Assembly: GCF_000355805.1 (NCBI RefSeq)
Contig: NZ_CM001837.1
Coordinates: 2,127,144 to 2,191,143, forward strand
Direction: 5' to 3'
Length of the DNA: 64,000 nucleotides
From: Dokdonia sp. PRO95
GTDB lineage: Bacteria; Bacteroidota; Bacteroidia; Flavobacteriales; Flavobacteriaceae
The notes beneath the pieces were generated by a model, which did no database searches, was not told where the DNA came from, and saw only the letters and a program-made list of their open reading frames with translations. The position numbers were made by a program, and so were the translations under genes. Shown one piece after another: positions 26,485 through 34,272 of the stretch (position 1 is its first letter; each line of letters starts with the position of its first letter).

Positions 26485-27684
26485 CTAGTCCTCGTTACCA
26501 TTTGTTCTTGTAACTTTAATTCTTCTAAGCATAAATACATAGCGTATCATAATTGCTAAAAGGAGCGGCAAAAGAGATAGCGCAAATCGCTGGACTCCTA
26601 TAATCCAGTGAAAGAAAAGCAGCGACATCATAATCACAGCCAATTTCATATAAGGATACACCCATTGTGGCGGCTGTACTCTTTTTACAGCAAATGCCGC
26701 TAGTATATGAAATGGGAAGGCCCATAGTAGATTATAATTCCACGCCGTGGCATTGTGATCTGTGCCAAACCATAATGAAAAAACGACAACTCCTACAAGA
26801 CCTGTGATTAGTAAAATACTCGTGTCTAGACATCCTAGCGGATTTTCATTCTTATGATCTTTGTAGGTTTTGTAAATGATAAACCCTGCTAGAAGTCCAA
26901 GTATAAACAATGGACTTAGTAAAAAATTAGCACTATAACTATGTTTTACTTGAGGTGAAAATACCGTTTTGGCTTCTTTTACGAGTGGTAGTGTTCCTGA
27001 AGGTGTATTTATCGTAGCTTCTTGAAAAGCATACATAAGCTCATGTGGTAAAAACAAGTACTCTTCTGGAGTGGCAGTTCTATCAATTACAGACCCCAGT
27101 GCGATATCAATCCCCATACTTCCCCAAGTATTCCACGATACGTATTCATGTATGAGATCGCGGTGTGTCATGCCAGCTTCTTGGTGATCATAGCTCATTG
27201 TCACATTAGCTTCATTTTTAATGATTTCAAATGGTCTTGTCGAGCAATTATCGTAGAAGAAATCATATTTGTAATATTTGTTTTCTTCTTTAGCATTATT
27301 CACCAAAAATTCAAAGACATCTTGTTTTTGACCTTGAGTGAGCTCTAGTTCTTGAGACTCAATCCATCGTTGCTGGAGCTTATAACTATATTCAAAATCT
27401 TCATACTTATCTACCCCTACTTCATACAATAATTTTCCTCTTGTAAACTTCAGATAGAAGTTAGGAGTTTTAAAGTTAAACTTGCCGTAGTTAAATACGA
27501 TATCTAACCCTTTTTTATAATCACGTACGTGAATTGCATTGTGTCCAAAAGCATCGTTAAGTACAGCCCCAGGGCCTATGGTGATCAGATTGATAGATGC
27601 CTCATCAGATAGGCTAATGAATGTATTCTGTGTAAATCCCAGCGTAGAGAAGCACAGAAAAGCTAAGAGAATCAGGTTTTTCAT
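26485..27684 (-). CDS. DUF4105 / Lnb-type N-terminal domain membrane protein
   Basis: The start at 27684 gives a normal signal sequence (MKNLILLAFLCFSTLGFTQ). An upstream in-frame start would run into the neighbouring terminator. The protein has 399 residues. The Lnb-N/DUF4105 domain occupies about 25-210, with FGHNAIHVRD (46-55) and YDNCSTRP (144-151); Cys147 and His48 are the likely catalytic pair. Five membrane helices fill about 260-390. Lnb proteins transfer an acyl chain within bacterial lipoproteins, so a role in lipoprotein maturation is plausible but not shown. It is convergent with the sugar transferase gene. Confidence 0.8.
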   Translation of the reverse strand: MKNLILLAFLCFSTLGFTQNTFISLSDEASINLITIGPGAVLNDAFGHNAIHVRDYKKGLDIVFNYGKFNFKTPNFYLKFTRGKLLYEVGVDKYEDFEYSYKLQQRWIESQELELTQGQKQDVFEFLVNNAKEENKYYKYDFFYDNCSTRPFEIIKNEANVTMSYDHQEAGMTHRDLIHEYVSWNTWGSMGIDIALGSVIDRTATPEEYLFLPHELMYAFQEATINTPSGTLPLVKEAKTVFSPQVKHSYSANFLLSPLFILGLLAGFIIYKTYKDHKNENPLGCLDTSILLITGLVGVVVFSLWFGTDHNATAWNYNLLWAFPFHILAAFAVKRVQPPQWVYPYMKLAVIMMSLLFFHWIIGVQRFALSLLPLLLAIMIRYVFMLRRIKVTRTNGNED

Positions 27685-27733
27685 ACCTTGTAAAGATAGT
27701 GGAGGTATAAAAATCTCACAATCAATATTGGGC

Positions 27734-27763
27734 ATAAAAAAAGCCGAGCAACGCTCAGCTTTA
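27734..27763 (-). terminator. Rho-independent terminator after the small secreted protein gene
   Basis: On the minus strand the sequence forms AAGCTGAGC-GTT-GCTCGGCTT with one G-T pair, followed by a run of T. It lies about 20 bp past the stop at 27782 and before the DUF4105 gene. Confidence 0.85.
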
Positions 27764-27781
27764 CAAACTAGGTGAAGCTCC

Positions 27782-28117
27782 TTAAGCTCCTGGGACGATG
27801 CGTACTGGTAATGTAAATTGCTCTCCTACTGTTTTTGTGCTTAACTTTTCATAATTAAGACGAGCTTTAATAAAATCTGCTACAAACTCATCATTAGTGT
27901 CTACACTTAAAACAACAACTTCTTGCTTCTTATTTACCATTAATGTTACTTGAGCAATAAGCTCCTTAGTAACTTCAAATTCTGGCTTGTTAAGAAGAAC
28001 TGCTACTTGCTCAGTTACTGTCTTTTCTTTGTTGTCAGATGTTGGCTCTGTTCCAGTTGCAAAGGCTGTGTTTACAGTAAGTAAAGCGGCTACAAATAAT
28101 ACATTTAATGTTTTCAT
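27782..28117 (-). CDS. Small secreted protein of unknown function
   Basis: This 111-residue protein is not recognised. Residues 1-20 form a signal peptide (MKTLNVLFVAALLTVNTAFA). The mature part begins with a Thr/Ser/Lys-rich stretch and continues as an alpha/beta-like segment (TVTEQVAVLLNKPEFEV, then KKQEVVVLSVDTNDEFVADFIKARLNY). Such short exported proteins are frequent in Bacteroidota genomes. It has its own terminator on one side and 423 bp of non-coding DNA on the other, so it is probably a single-gene unit. No Cys is present. Confidence 0.75.
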   Translation of the reverse strand: MKTLNVLFVAALLTVNTAFATGTEPTSDNKEKTVTEQVAVLLNKPEFEVTKELIAQVTLMVNKKQEVVVLSVDTNDEFVADFIKARLNYEKLSTKTVGEQFTLPVRIVPGA

Positions 28118-28272
28118 AATTTTCTTTTTTGTCTCGATGTTTACGAGGTTTTTAATGAATTATTACAGTGCAAATAGACGACTTATTTGTCGCTTTTCTA
28201 TGAGAGTTAGTCAAGCTTAACTGTTCTTTAATGCTGGTTGTGAGTTGTTAACGTATTGGATTTGTTCTGGTA

Positions 28273-28290
28273 ACGCTTTCGCGAAAGCGT
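28273..28290. repeat. TTTCGCGAAA palindrome, 18 bp, intergenic
   Basis: Arms are ACGC/GCGT. It lies between sucC and the small secreted protein gene. Confidence 0.9.
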
Positions 28291-28470
28291 GATTATCAAC
28301 TTCATAATGTATTGATAACAACAGTAAGCATTACGTGAAATATGGAGTGATATTCTATTATAATAGCTTTAGAATCCTTAAAGAAAGTATGGAGTAGTCA
28401 ATGTTAAGAAAATGACCTATTTTATAGTTGTCTAGCAATAGATTATGTCATCTAATGACATTTATAAAAC

Positions 28471-28502
28471 AAAAAAATCCCACTTTCTATAAAGTGGGAT
28501 TT
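28471..28502 (-). terminator. Rho-independent terminator of sucC
   Basis: The minus strand reads AATCCCACTTT-atag-AAAGTGGGATT followed by seven T. It lies 40 bp past the sucC stop. Confidence 0.92.
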
Positions 28503-28540
28503 GAAGGATGCTACGAGTAACATCTATGTATTAAAAAGTA

Positions 28541-29731
28541 TTAAGCTAGTACAGCCTGTACTTTATCTGCAGCTTCTTTAAACTCAATAGCAGATTGAAC
28601 GTCAAGTCCAGAATCATCTATTAATTTCTTTGCGATATCTGCGTTAGTTCCTTGTAAACGTACAATGATAGGCACGTTGATAGTTCCCATGTTTTTGTAT
28701 GCATCAATAATACCTTGTGCCACACGGTCACAACGTACGATACCTCCAAAAATGTTTACTAAGATTGCCTTTACAGCAGGATCCTTAAGTATTAATTGGA
28801 AAGCAGCTTCTACACGCTCAGCATCTGCAGTACCTCCTACATCAAGGAAGTTTGCAGGCTCACCACCAGATTGCTTGATAAGGTCCATAGTTGCCATTGC
28901 AAGTCCAGCACCGTTTACCATACACCCTACATTACCGTCTAGGTCTACATAGTTAAGTCCTTTCTCACCAGCCTCAACCTCTACTTGGTTTTCTTCACGC
29001 TTGTCACGCATTGCTGCATAATCTTTACGACGGTATAATGCGTTATCATCTAGTGATACCTTTGCATCTACTGCCATAATCTTATCGTCACTTGTTTTAA
29101 GAACAGGGTTGATCTCAAAAAGTGAACTATCAGAATCTGTGTATGCTTTATAAAGAGCAGCAACAAATTTTGTCATGTCTTTAAAAGCAGCACCACTTAA
29201 TCCTAAGTTAAATGCAATTTTACGTGCTTGGAAAGGAAGTAATCCTGTTGCAGGATCAATTTCTTCATGAAAGATAAGGTGAGGAGTTTCCTCTGCTACT
29301 GTTTCAATATCCATTCCACCTTCTGTAGAATACATAATCATATTGCGACCAGTACCACGGTTAAGTAGTACAGACATATAATATTCTTCTGGCTCGCTGT
29401 CACCTGGGTAGTATACATCTTCTGCAACTAGCACTTGGTGAACTCTTTTACCTTCTGCACTTGTTTGTGGAGTAACAAGATCCATCCCGATGATCTGATC
29501 TGCAATAGATCTTACTTCATCTAGGCTCTTTGCTAGCTTTACACCACCACCTTTACCACGACCACCTGCGTGAACTTGCGCTTTAATAACGTGCCATCCA
29601 GTACCAGTTTCCTCAGTAAGTCTTTCGGCAGCTGCAACAGCCTCATCCGGAGTCTGTGCTACATAACCACGCTGGATACGTACGCCAAAACTATTTAATA
29701 TCTCTTTTCCTTGATATTCGTGTAGATTCAT
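28541..29731 (-). CDS. sucC: Succinyl-CoA synthetase beta subunit
   Basis: This is the ADP-forming succinate-CoA ligase beta chain of the TCA cycle, 396 residues, the normal length. MNLHEYQGKEIL at the start, the ATP-grasp loop HAGGRGKGGGVKLA (about 54-67), LFEINPVLKT and the C-terminal NIFGGIVRCDRVAQGI phosphohistidine-facing region are all present. The alpha subunit gene (sucD) is not in the window. It has its own promoter and terminator, so it is transcribed alone. Confidence 0.97.
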   Translation of the reverse strand: MNLHEYQGKEILNSFGVRIQRGYVAQTPDEAVAAAERLTEETGTGWHVIKAQVHAGGRGKGGGVKLAKSLDEVRSIADQIIGMDLVTPQTSAEGKRVHQVLVAEDVYYPGDSEPEEYYMSVLLNRGTGRNMIMYSTEGGMDIETVAEETPHLIFHEEIDPATGLLPFQARKIAFNLGLSGAAFKDMTKFVAALYKAYTDSDSSLFEINPVLKTSDDKIMAVDAKVSLDDNALYRRKDYAAMRDKREENQVEVEAGEKGLNYVDLDGNVGCMVNGAGLAMATMDLIKQSGGEPANFLDVGGTADAERVEAAFQLILKDPAVKAILVNIFGGIVRCDRVAQGIIDAYKNMGTINVPIIVRLQGTNADIAKKLIDDSGLDVQSAIEFKEAADKVQAVLA

Positions 29732-29762
29732 AATCTTCGTTTAAGATGCTTAATTTGCCTCG

Positions 29763-29793
29763 CAAAAATAACAAATGCGCCACGAGAGCGCAA
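29763..29793 (-). promoter_or_regulatory. Bacteroidota-type promoter for sucC
   Basis: The minus strand has TTG, 20 bp, then TATTTTTG, matching the Bacteroidota -33/-7 consensus TTG-N19/20-TAnnTTTG. It sits about 30 bp upstream of the sucC start. Confidence 0.8.
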
Positions 29794-29824
29794 TAGTTAT
29801 TGTGATTAATTATAAGTATTGATT

Positions 29825-30100
29825 TTATACAATTTCTGCACTCAGTCCTGCTTGTAAAAGTTTTGAGCAACGAGGCTCTAGATCTTTATACTCACCAGAC
29901 TTTACAGAGCATTTTCCTTTGTAATGTACTAGTAACGCACATTGATGTGCTTGATTCTCCTCATGGTCACATGCATAAATAAGCGTATTTATAACGTGGT
30001 CAAAAGTATTTACTTCATCATTATACAGAATAATCTCGTGTGATGGAGTTTCTTCTGTTAGTACATCTACGTCTTCTTGATATTTTTCTTGATTACTCAT
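29825..30100 (-). CDS. clpS: ATP-dependent Clp protease adaptor ClpS
   Basis: This 91-residue adaptor hands N-degron substrates to ClpAP. The core EIILYNDEVNTFDHVINTLI (about 23-42) is the conserved ClpS start (LxNDDxTPMxFV in most bacteria). Residues AHQCALLVHYKGKCSVKSG follow, and the usual C-terminal LEPRCSKLLQAGLSAEIV is intact. It follows prmA on the same strand with a 95-bp gap containing a palindrome copy at 30145-30158. Confidence 0.93.
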   Translation of the reverse strand: MSNQEKYQEDVDVLTEETPSHEIILYNDEVNTFDHVINTLIYACDHEENQAHQCALLVHYKGKCSVKSGEYKDLEPRCSKLLQAGLSAEIV

Positions 30101-30144
30101 AGCGTTGAGATTTATGATGCAAATTTACAAATTTTAGAGATTAC

Positions 30145-30158
30145 GCTTTCGCGAAAGC
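30145..30158. repeat. TTTCGCGAAA palindrome, 14 bp, intergenic
   Basis: It lies between the prmA stop and the clpS start. Confidence 0.9.
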
Positions 30159-30195
30159 ATAATTCTAACAATTATTTATCATCAATAATTTGAAA

Positions 30196-31056
30196 TTATC
30201 CTCTTTTTTCAAACTTGCAAGCAACCCAATTATTACGCTCATAATTACTTACAAAGTAGAGGCCGTGCTCATTGCACTTTTCTGAAATTAACGGAATGTC
30301 TTCTGTGTAGAACCCACTTAATAAGAGTACTCCATCCTCAGAAAGACAACGCGCATACACGCCGATATCTTGTAAAAGAATGTTACGGTTTATGTTTGCG
30401 ATAATGAATTCGAAATTTTTATCAGATAGCAAAGAGGCCTCGCCTTCGTAAGCGGTTATATGCTTACAGTTGTTGCGTTCTACATTTTCAATAGTATTAA
30501 GGTAACACCAATTATCAATGTCTATCGCGTCTATAGGTTGTGCACCTCTCATTTCGGCTAGGATAGCTAGTACTCCAGTACCACAGCCCATGTCAAGTGT
30601 TTTTTTACCAGCGACATCGAGTTTGAGTAAATGCTTAATCATCATGTGTGTAGTCTCATGGTGACCAGTTCCAAATGACATTTTTGGCTCAATCACAATG
30701 TCAAACTCAACATCAGTTTTCTCGTGAAAAGGTGCGCGTACGGCACATTTTCCGTCTACCTCAATAGGTTCAAAGTTTTTCTCCCATTCTTCATTCCAGT
30801 TTACTTGCTCAATTTCTTCGGCAGTGTAGGTGATGTTAAACTCATCAGATTTGAGAATCTGGATATCTGTAAGAAGTGCGGCAAAATCAACTTCACCACT
30901 AGGAAACGCTTCTTCTTTCTGGATATATGCAATCACACCACTTGTAGTTTCTGTAAAGCTTTCAAAACCAGCGTAGCCTAGCTCTGCAATGATAATTTCT
31001 GTAGCAGGGTCACGTGGCTCAATAGTAAAGGTATATCCTAAATAAATGGGTGTCAT
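30196..31056 (-). CDS. prmA: Ribosomal protein L11 methyltransferase
   Basis: This SAM-dependent methyltransferase has 286 residues. SFGTGHHETTHMMI (127-140) is the PrmA-specific block, and LDMGCGTGVLAI (154-165) binds SAM. IIANINRNILLQD holds the N-I-N substrate motif. It would methylate L11 in the cytoplasm. The start overlaps the upstream protease stop by four bases, so it is co-transcribed with an unrelated exported protease. Confidence 0.95.
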   Translation of the reverse strand: MTPIYLGYTFTIEPRDPATEIIIAELGYAGFESFTETTSGVIAYIQKEEAFPSGEVDFAALLTDIQILKSDEFNITYTAEEIEQVNWNEEWEKNFEPIEVDGKCAVRAPFHEKTDVEFDIVIEPKMSFGTGHHETTHMMIKHLLKLDVAGKKTLDMGCGTGVLAILAEMRGAQPIDAIDIDNWCYLNTIENVERNNCKHITAYEGEASLLSDKNFEFIIANINRNILLQDIGVYARCLSEDGVLLLSGFYTEDIPLISEKCNEHGLYFVSNYERNNWVACKFEKRG

Positions 31057-32660
31057 TCTTTTATAGTTTCTAAGTTATAAGATGCATTAGGATCAATAGT
31101 AAGTATTATAGATCCGTTGTCTCCAGGCAAAAGTACGGTTTCTGCATTGATGAGAATCTTATCTTTTGCAGTAAAATCTACTGTAGTGTCCTCTATAAAT
31201 TGCTGATTCTTAATCATGATTTTATGCGCGGCATTAATTTTAAAATCCCACCGAGCAAATCGCTGATTTTCAATCATCATATACGTATCAGACTGTAGCA
31301 TGTCATGAGTCATCTTTACAGCTCTGCCTGTGTGTAATGATCCTGCACCCCATAATCCTTTGAGTGGAGCGTTTGCTTTTATGTGATCAATATTAGTGGC
31401 GCTTAATTTTATAATGCTGTTCACTTCATCTACTGAGAGTGATGGGTTAAGTGAAAACATAAGTCCTATAGTTCCAGTGACAAGTGGTGCGGCAGGAGAT
31501 GTCGCCTGGAACGGATTATGAAATATTTCACCATTCTCTTTATAATTATAGTATTGAAAAATATCATTTCCCGGTGCGACAATATCCACAGAGCTATCTA
31601 GATTATTTGTAGAACTGAGGTATAGCGTATATTCATTTTGTGGATCATTATTTTTAAAACCACCTGTACGCGATAAGTGATATTGCTGCTTCTCTGCATA
31701 GTATTTTCCGTTCTTCTCTTCAATGAGAAGTCCATCTGAAATTTCGTCATTTTTATGCTGCACACTTCCTACAGATATCACATGCTCATAAGCACCTGGA
31801 TATCTTAGTTGTTCTCCGTTTGTAACACTATATGCCGCATTATGTGGTACAGAAACAATCACGGTACCAAGGTCGCGCATTTCATTAATGGCTTCCTGCG
31901 CAGTCTCATAATAGGTGCGTGATCCCCAGCTGCAATTAATCACTTTTGCGCCTGCTCTTGATAGTTCTAGTAGTTGGCCCAACTCTTTAAAGTTACCATA
32001 GGTCGTTGTGTATATGTTGCAGTAATAGCAAATTCCTGCCGCGCCATATCCATTATCACCACGAGCTGCAGCTATTGCAGCGATTGTGTATCCATGACCT
32101 TTGGATAGGCTGCTTTTTTTGAACATGGTAGTTTTGCCTGAAAACTCAGGATCTTCTGGGTCTATATAGCCATCAGATATTCCAATAATTACTTCCGGAG
32201 AACCTGTGGTGTAGTACCAAGCTTGTGGTACACCAAGGAAATCATAATAGTCTAAAACTGCTTGTGCGCCTAGGTTTTTGCCAGTGGTACTTGTAACGCC
32301 GTAATCATTAGGTTCATAAATTTGTAGCGATTCATTTGAGATACTCTCTGCAAACTCAAATAGATCTGGCGCTAGATTCATTAACTCTTCTTGAAACGTT
32401 TTACTCTCTGCAAGAACAAAGTATGTGCGTTTGAGTTTATCTCGCTGCGCGTACTTGAATTCTTTTCTAAATACTTTAACCTTGTGCTCAATAAACATTT
32501 TTTTGAGTCTTGTATCATTACCTAAGTAGGTTACAATAGAGTCCTTTGTAATTACAGGAATCTCTACGTTTTCAGATGTACTACGTATGTAAAAGCGGTC
32601 TTCTTGCGCTTGAAGCAGGCAAGAATAGAGTAGGAGAGATAAGATAATGAGTTTAGCCAT
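31053..32660 (-). CDS. Secreted subtilisin-like serine protease (S8)
   Basis: This 535-residue protein has an N-terminal signal peptide (MAKLIILSLLLYSCLLQAQ). A pro-region of about 120 residues precedes the S8 domain. The catalytic triad is visible as D163 (IGISDGYIDPED), H189 (KGHGYTIAAIAAA) and S388 (QATSPAAPLVTG). N273 (SVPHNAA) is the oxyanion residue. The Asp and Ser motifs depart from DTG and GTSMAAP, suggesting a divergent subgroup. Residues 450-535 form a beta-rich tail without a standard T9SS domain. It overlaps the upstream lipoprotein gene by eight bases and prmA by four. Confidence 0.88.
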   Translation of the reverse strand: MAKLIILSLLLYSCLLQAQEDRFYIRSTSENVEIPVITKDSIVTYLGNDTRLKKMFIEHKVKVFRKEFKYAQRDKLKRTYFVLAESKTFQEELMNLAPDLFEFAESISNESLQIYEPNDYGVTSTTGKNLGAQAVLDYYDFLGVPQAWYYTTGSPEVIIGISDGYIDPEDPEFSGKTTMFKKSSLSKGHGYTIAAIAAARGDNGYGAAGICYYCNIYTTTYGNFKELGQLLELSRAGAKVINCSWGSRTYYETAQEAINEMRDLGTVIVSVPHNAAYSVTNGEQLRYPGAYEHVISVGSVQHKNDEISDGLLIEEKNGKYYAEKQQYHLSRTGGFKNNDPQNEYTLYLSSTNNLDSSVDIVAPGNDIFQYYNYKENGEIFHNPFQATSPAAPLVTGTIGLMFSLNPSLSVDEVNSIIKLSATNIDHIKANAPLKGLWGAGSLHTGRAVKMTHDMLQSDTYMMIENQRFARWDFKINAAHKIMIKNQQFIEDTTVDFTAKDKILINAETVLLPGDNGSIILTIDPNASYNLETIKE

Positions 32661-33174
32661 TATTCTTGGTGTCAGAAGGAGCGATAGTTTCTTTGAGAAC
32701 GTGTACGTCTTCGATTAGTTGGTCAATTTGTTTTTCTTTCTCAATGAGGTGCAAGGTAAGCTCCTCGATTTTTTTTAGAAGTAGTGCATTCATTGCGCCT
32801 AGTTCAATACCATTTTGTTCAACTTCTGTAGCAGACGGAATTTCGGGTAAGTGCCCATTTTTCTGGATGTAGGTTTCAATTTCGCGTAAGCGTGATAAAT
32901 TATACCTATCTTCAAATACCGTATCTGCCCATTCTTTTATATCCACCTTTACTGACCTTGCATGTACCTGGCCATTTACCTCAAGCTTAACTTTTGGCTC
33001 TTTTTTACCTATGCCCATATTCCCATTAGTTGCGATATATATGGACTTGGCTTCTTGTGCATTTTTGAGAAGTACGAGTGTGCCATCTTCTTGAGTGCTT
33101 GTGGTAACTGCTTGTTGTGAGGTGCAACTACAGATGATGAGGAGTAGGACTAGCGATGTAAAAAAGAATTTCAT
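32653..33174 (-). CDS. Lipoprotein with tail-fibre/chaperone-like C-terminal segment
   Basis: This 173-residue protein has a lipoprotein signal (MKFFFTSLVLLLIICSC; lipid-modified Cys in SC-TSQQ). The middle (GNMGIGKKEPKVKLEVNGQVHARSV) and the segment HLPEIPSATEVEQNGIELGAM followed by a heptad-like KKIEELTLHLIEKEKQIDQL are hallmarks of Flavobacteriia surface proteins with a tail-fibre-like trimeric end. A trimeric coiled coil is expected at 130-165. The overlap with the protease gene suggests a functional pair, perhaps an inhibitor, partner or surface anchor. That is inference. Confidence 0.75.
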   Translation of the reverse strand: MKFFFTSLVLLLIICSCTSQQAVTTSTQEDGTLVLLKNAQEAKSIYIATNGNMGIGKKEPKVKLEVNGQVHARSVKVDIKEWADTVFEDRYNLSRLREIETYIQKNGHLPEIPSATEVEQNGIELGAMNALLLKKIEELTLHLIEKEKQIDQLIEDVHVLKETIAPSDTKNNG

Positions 33175-33218
33175 GTGATAAAAGATTAAGCTCTAATGTA
33201 CTAATACCAATTGATATA

Positions 33219-33253
33219 AAATAAAAATGCGCTTCCATCTCTGGAGGCGCATT
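33219..33253 (-). terminator. Rho-independent terminator of tpiA
   Basis: The minus strand forms AATGCGCCTCCA-gaga-TGGAAGCGCATT with one mismatched position, followed by TTTATTTTAT. It lies 24 bp beyond the tpiA stop and separates tpiA from the lipoprotein gene. Confidence 0.88.
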
Positions 33254-33276
33254 ATCAATTCTTAAATTATTTGAGA

Positions 33277-34029
33277 CTATGCAAACGCATTTACAATATC
33301 AAAAAAGTCATCTGCTTTAAGGGCAGCACCACCTATGAGACCACCATCAACGTCTGGCTTACTAAAAATTTCTTTTGCATTAGCAGGTTTTACAGATCCT
33401 CCATAAAGGATGGATACGTTTTCTGCGACGTCATTGTTATACTTTTCGGCTACAGTTTTTCTTATAAAGGCGTGCATGTCTTGTGCTTGCTCTGGTGATG
33501 CCGTTTCTCCAGTACCTATTGCCCACACTGGCTCGTATGCAAGAACAATATTTGACCACGCGCTAGCATCTAAGTGAAATAATGCATTTTTGAGTTGGCT
33601 ACCCACCACATCTTCTTCTTTTCCTGTTTTACGGTCTTCTAGTTCCTCACCAAAACAGAATATAATTCTCATATCGTTTTTAAGAGCGCTATCTACTTTT
33701 TGAGCAAGTAGCTCATCACTTTCGTGAAAATAAGCACGGCGTTCACTATGTCCTAAAATCACAGTGTCTATACCAATTCCTTTAAGCATACCCGCCGAAA
33801 TCTCTCCCGTAAAAGCTCCACTTTCTGCTTGATGCATGTTTTGCGCAGCAACAGTGATGTTTGAGTCAGAAAGACTATCAAAAGCACTGTAAAGATTTAC
33901 AAATGTAGGGGCGATAATAACCTCCGCATTTCCTTCATTTTTCTTTTGTTTAAGTGCTGTGATTAAGGTTGCTGTGGCACCTAGGTCATTATTCATTTTC
34001 CAGTTTCCAGCGACGATATTTTTTCTCAT
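33277..34029 (-). CDS. tpiA: Triosephosphate isomerase
   Basis: This glycolytic enzyme interconverts glyceraldehyde-3-phosphate and dihydroxyacetone phosphate. The start at 34029 gives MRKNIVAGNWKMNND (250 residues, the usual length); eight more in-frame codons upstream are unlikely. Catalytic K11 (GNWKMN), H94 (ILGHSERR) and E166 (AYEPVWAIGTG) are all present, as is the phosphate loop YGGSV. The 243-bp upstream gap carries the palindrome at 34163-34180. Confidence 0.97.
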   Translation of the reverse strand: MRKNIVAGNWKMNNDLGATATLITALKQKKNEGNAEVIIAPTFVNLYSAFDSLSDSNITVAAQNMHQAESGAFTGEISAGMLKGIGIDTVILGHSERRAYFHESDELLAQKVDSALKNDMRIIFCFGEELEDRKTGKEEDVVGSQLKNALFHLDASAWSNIVLAYEPVWAIGTGETASPEQAQDMHAFIRKTVAEKYNNDVAENVSILYGGSVKPANAKEIFSKPDVDGGLIGGAALKADDFFDIVNAFA

Positions 34030-34162
34030 TATAGTTCTTTTTGATCTCTTCATACAAAGAGATCTCGTTAGTAGTTAATTTCAGAAGCCTCAATGATGAA
34101 AACCAAAAATGTAGCATTACATGTGGTTTTAAAAAGGCGTAGGTGTTTTACTTTGTTGTGTT

Positions 34163-34180
34163 TCGCTTTCGCGAAAGCGA
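34163..34180. repeat. TTTCGCGAAA palindrome, 18 bp, intergenic
   Basis: Arms are TCGC/GCGA. It lies upstream of tpiA. Confidence 0.9.
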
Positions 34181-34272
34181 GTTCCTCAAAACCAAATATA
34201 CTAAGAGTAAGAGAGGTTTACTCTTGATTTAACCCAGTTTTCACGATTACGTTTTCGTAAGAACTATGTAAC

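Larger units (their letters stand above)
28118..28540. other. 423-bp intergenic region upstream of the small secreted gene
   Basis: It contains a perfect 18-bp palindrome at 28273-28290, a short perfect inverted repeat ATGTCAT-cta-ATGACAT at 28445-28461, and the sucC terminator at 28471-28502. I see no gene, no RNA gene and no convincing promoter match. Confidence 0.7.

Noticed and set aside
27685..27735. Longer start for the DUF4105 protein
   Set aside because: The extra 17 residues would be encoded within the terminator of the upstream gene and would precede a perfect signal peptide.
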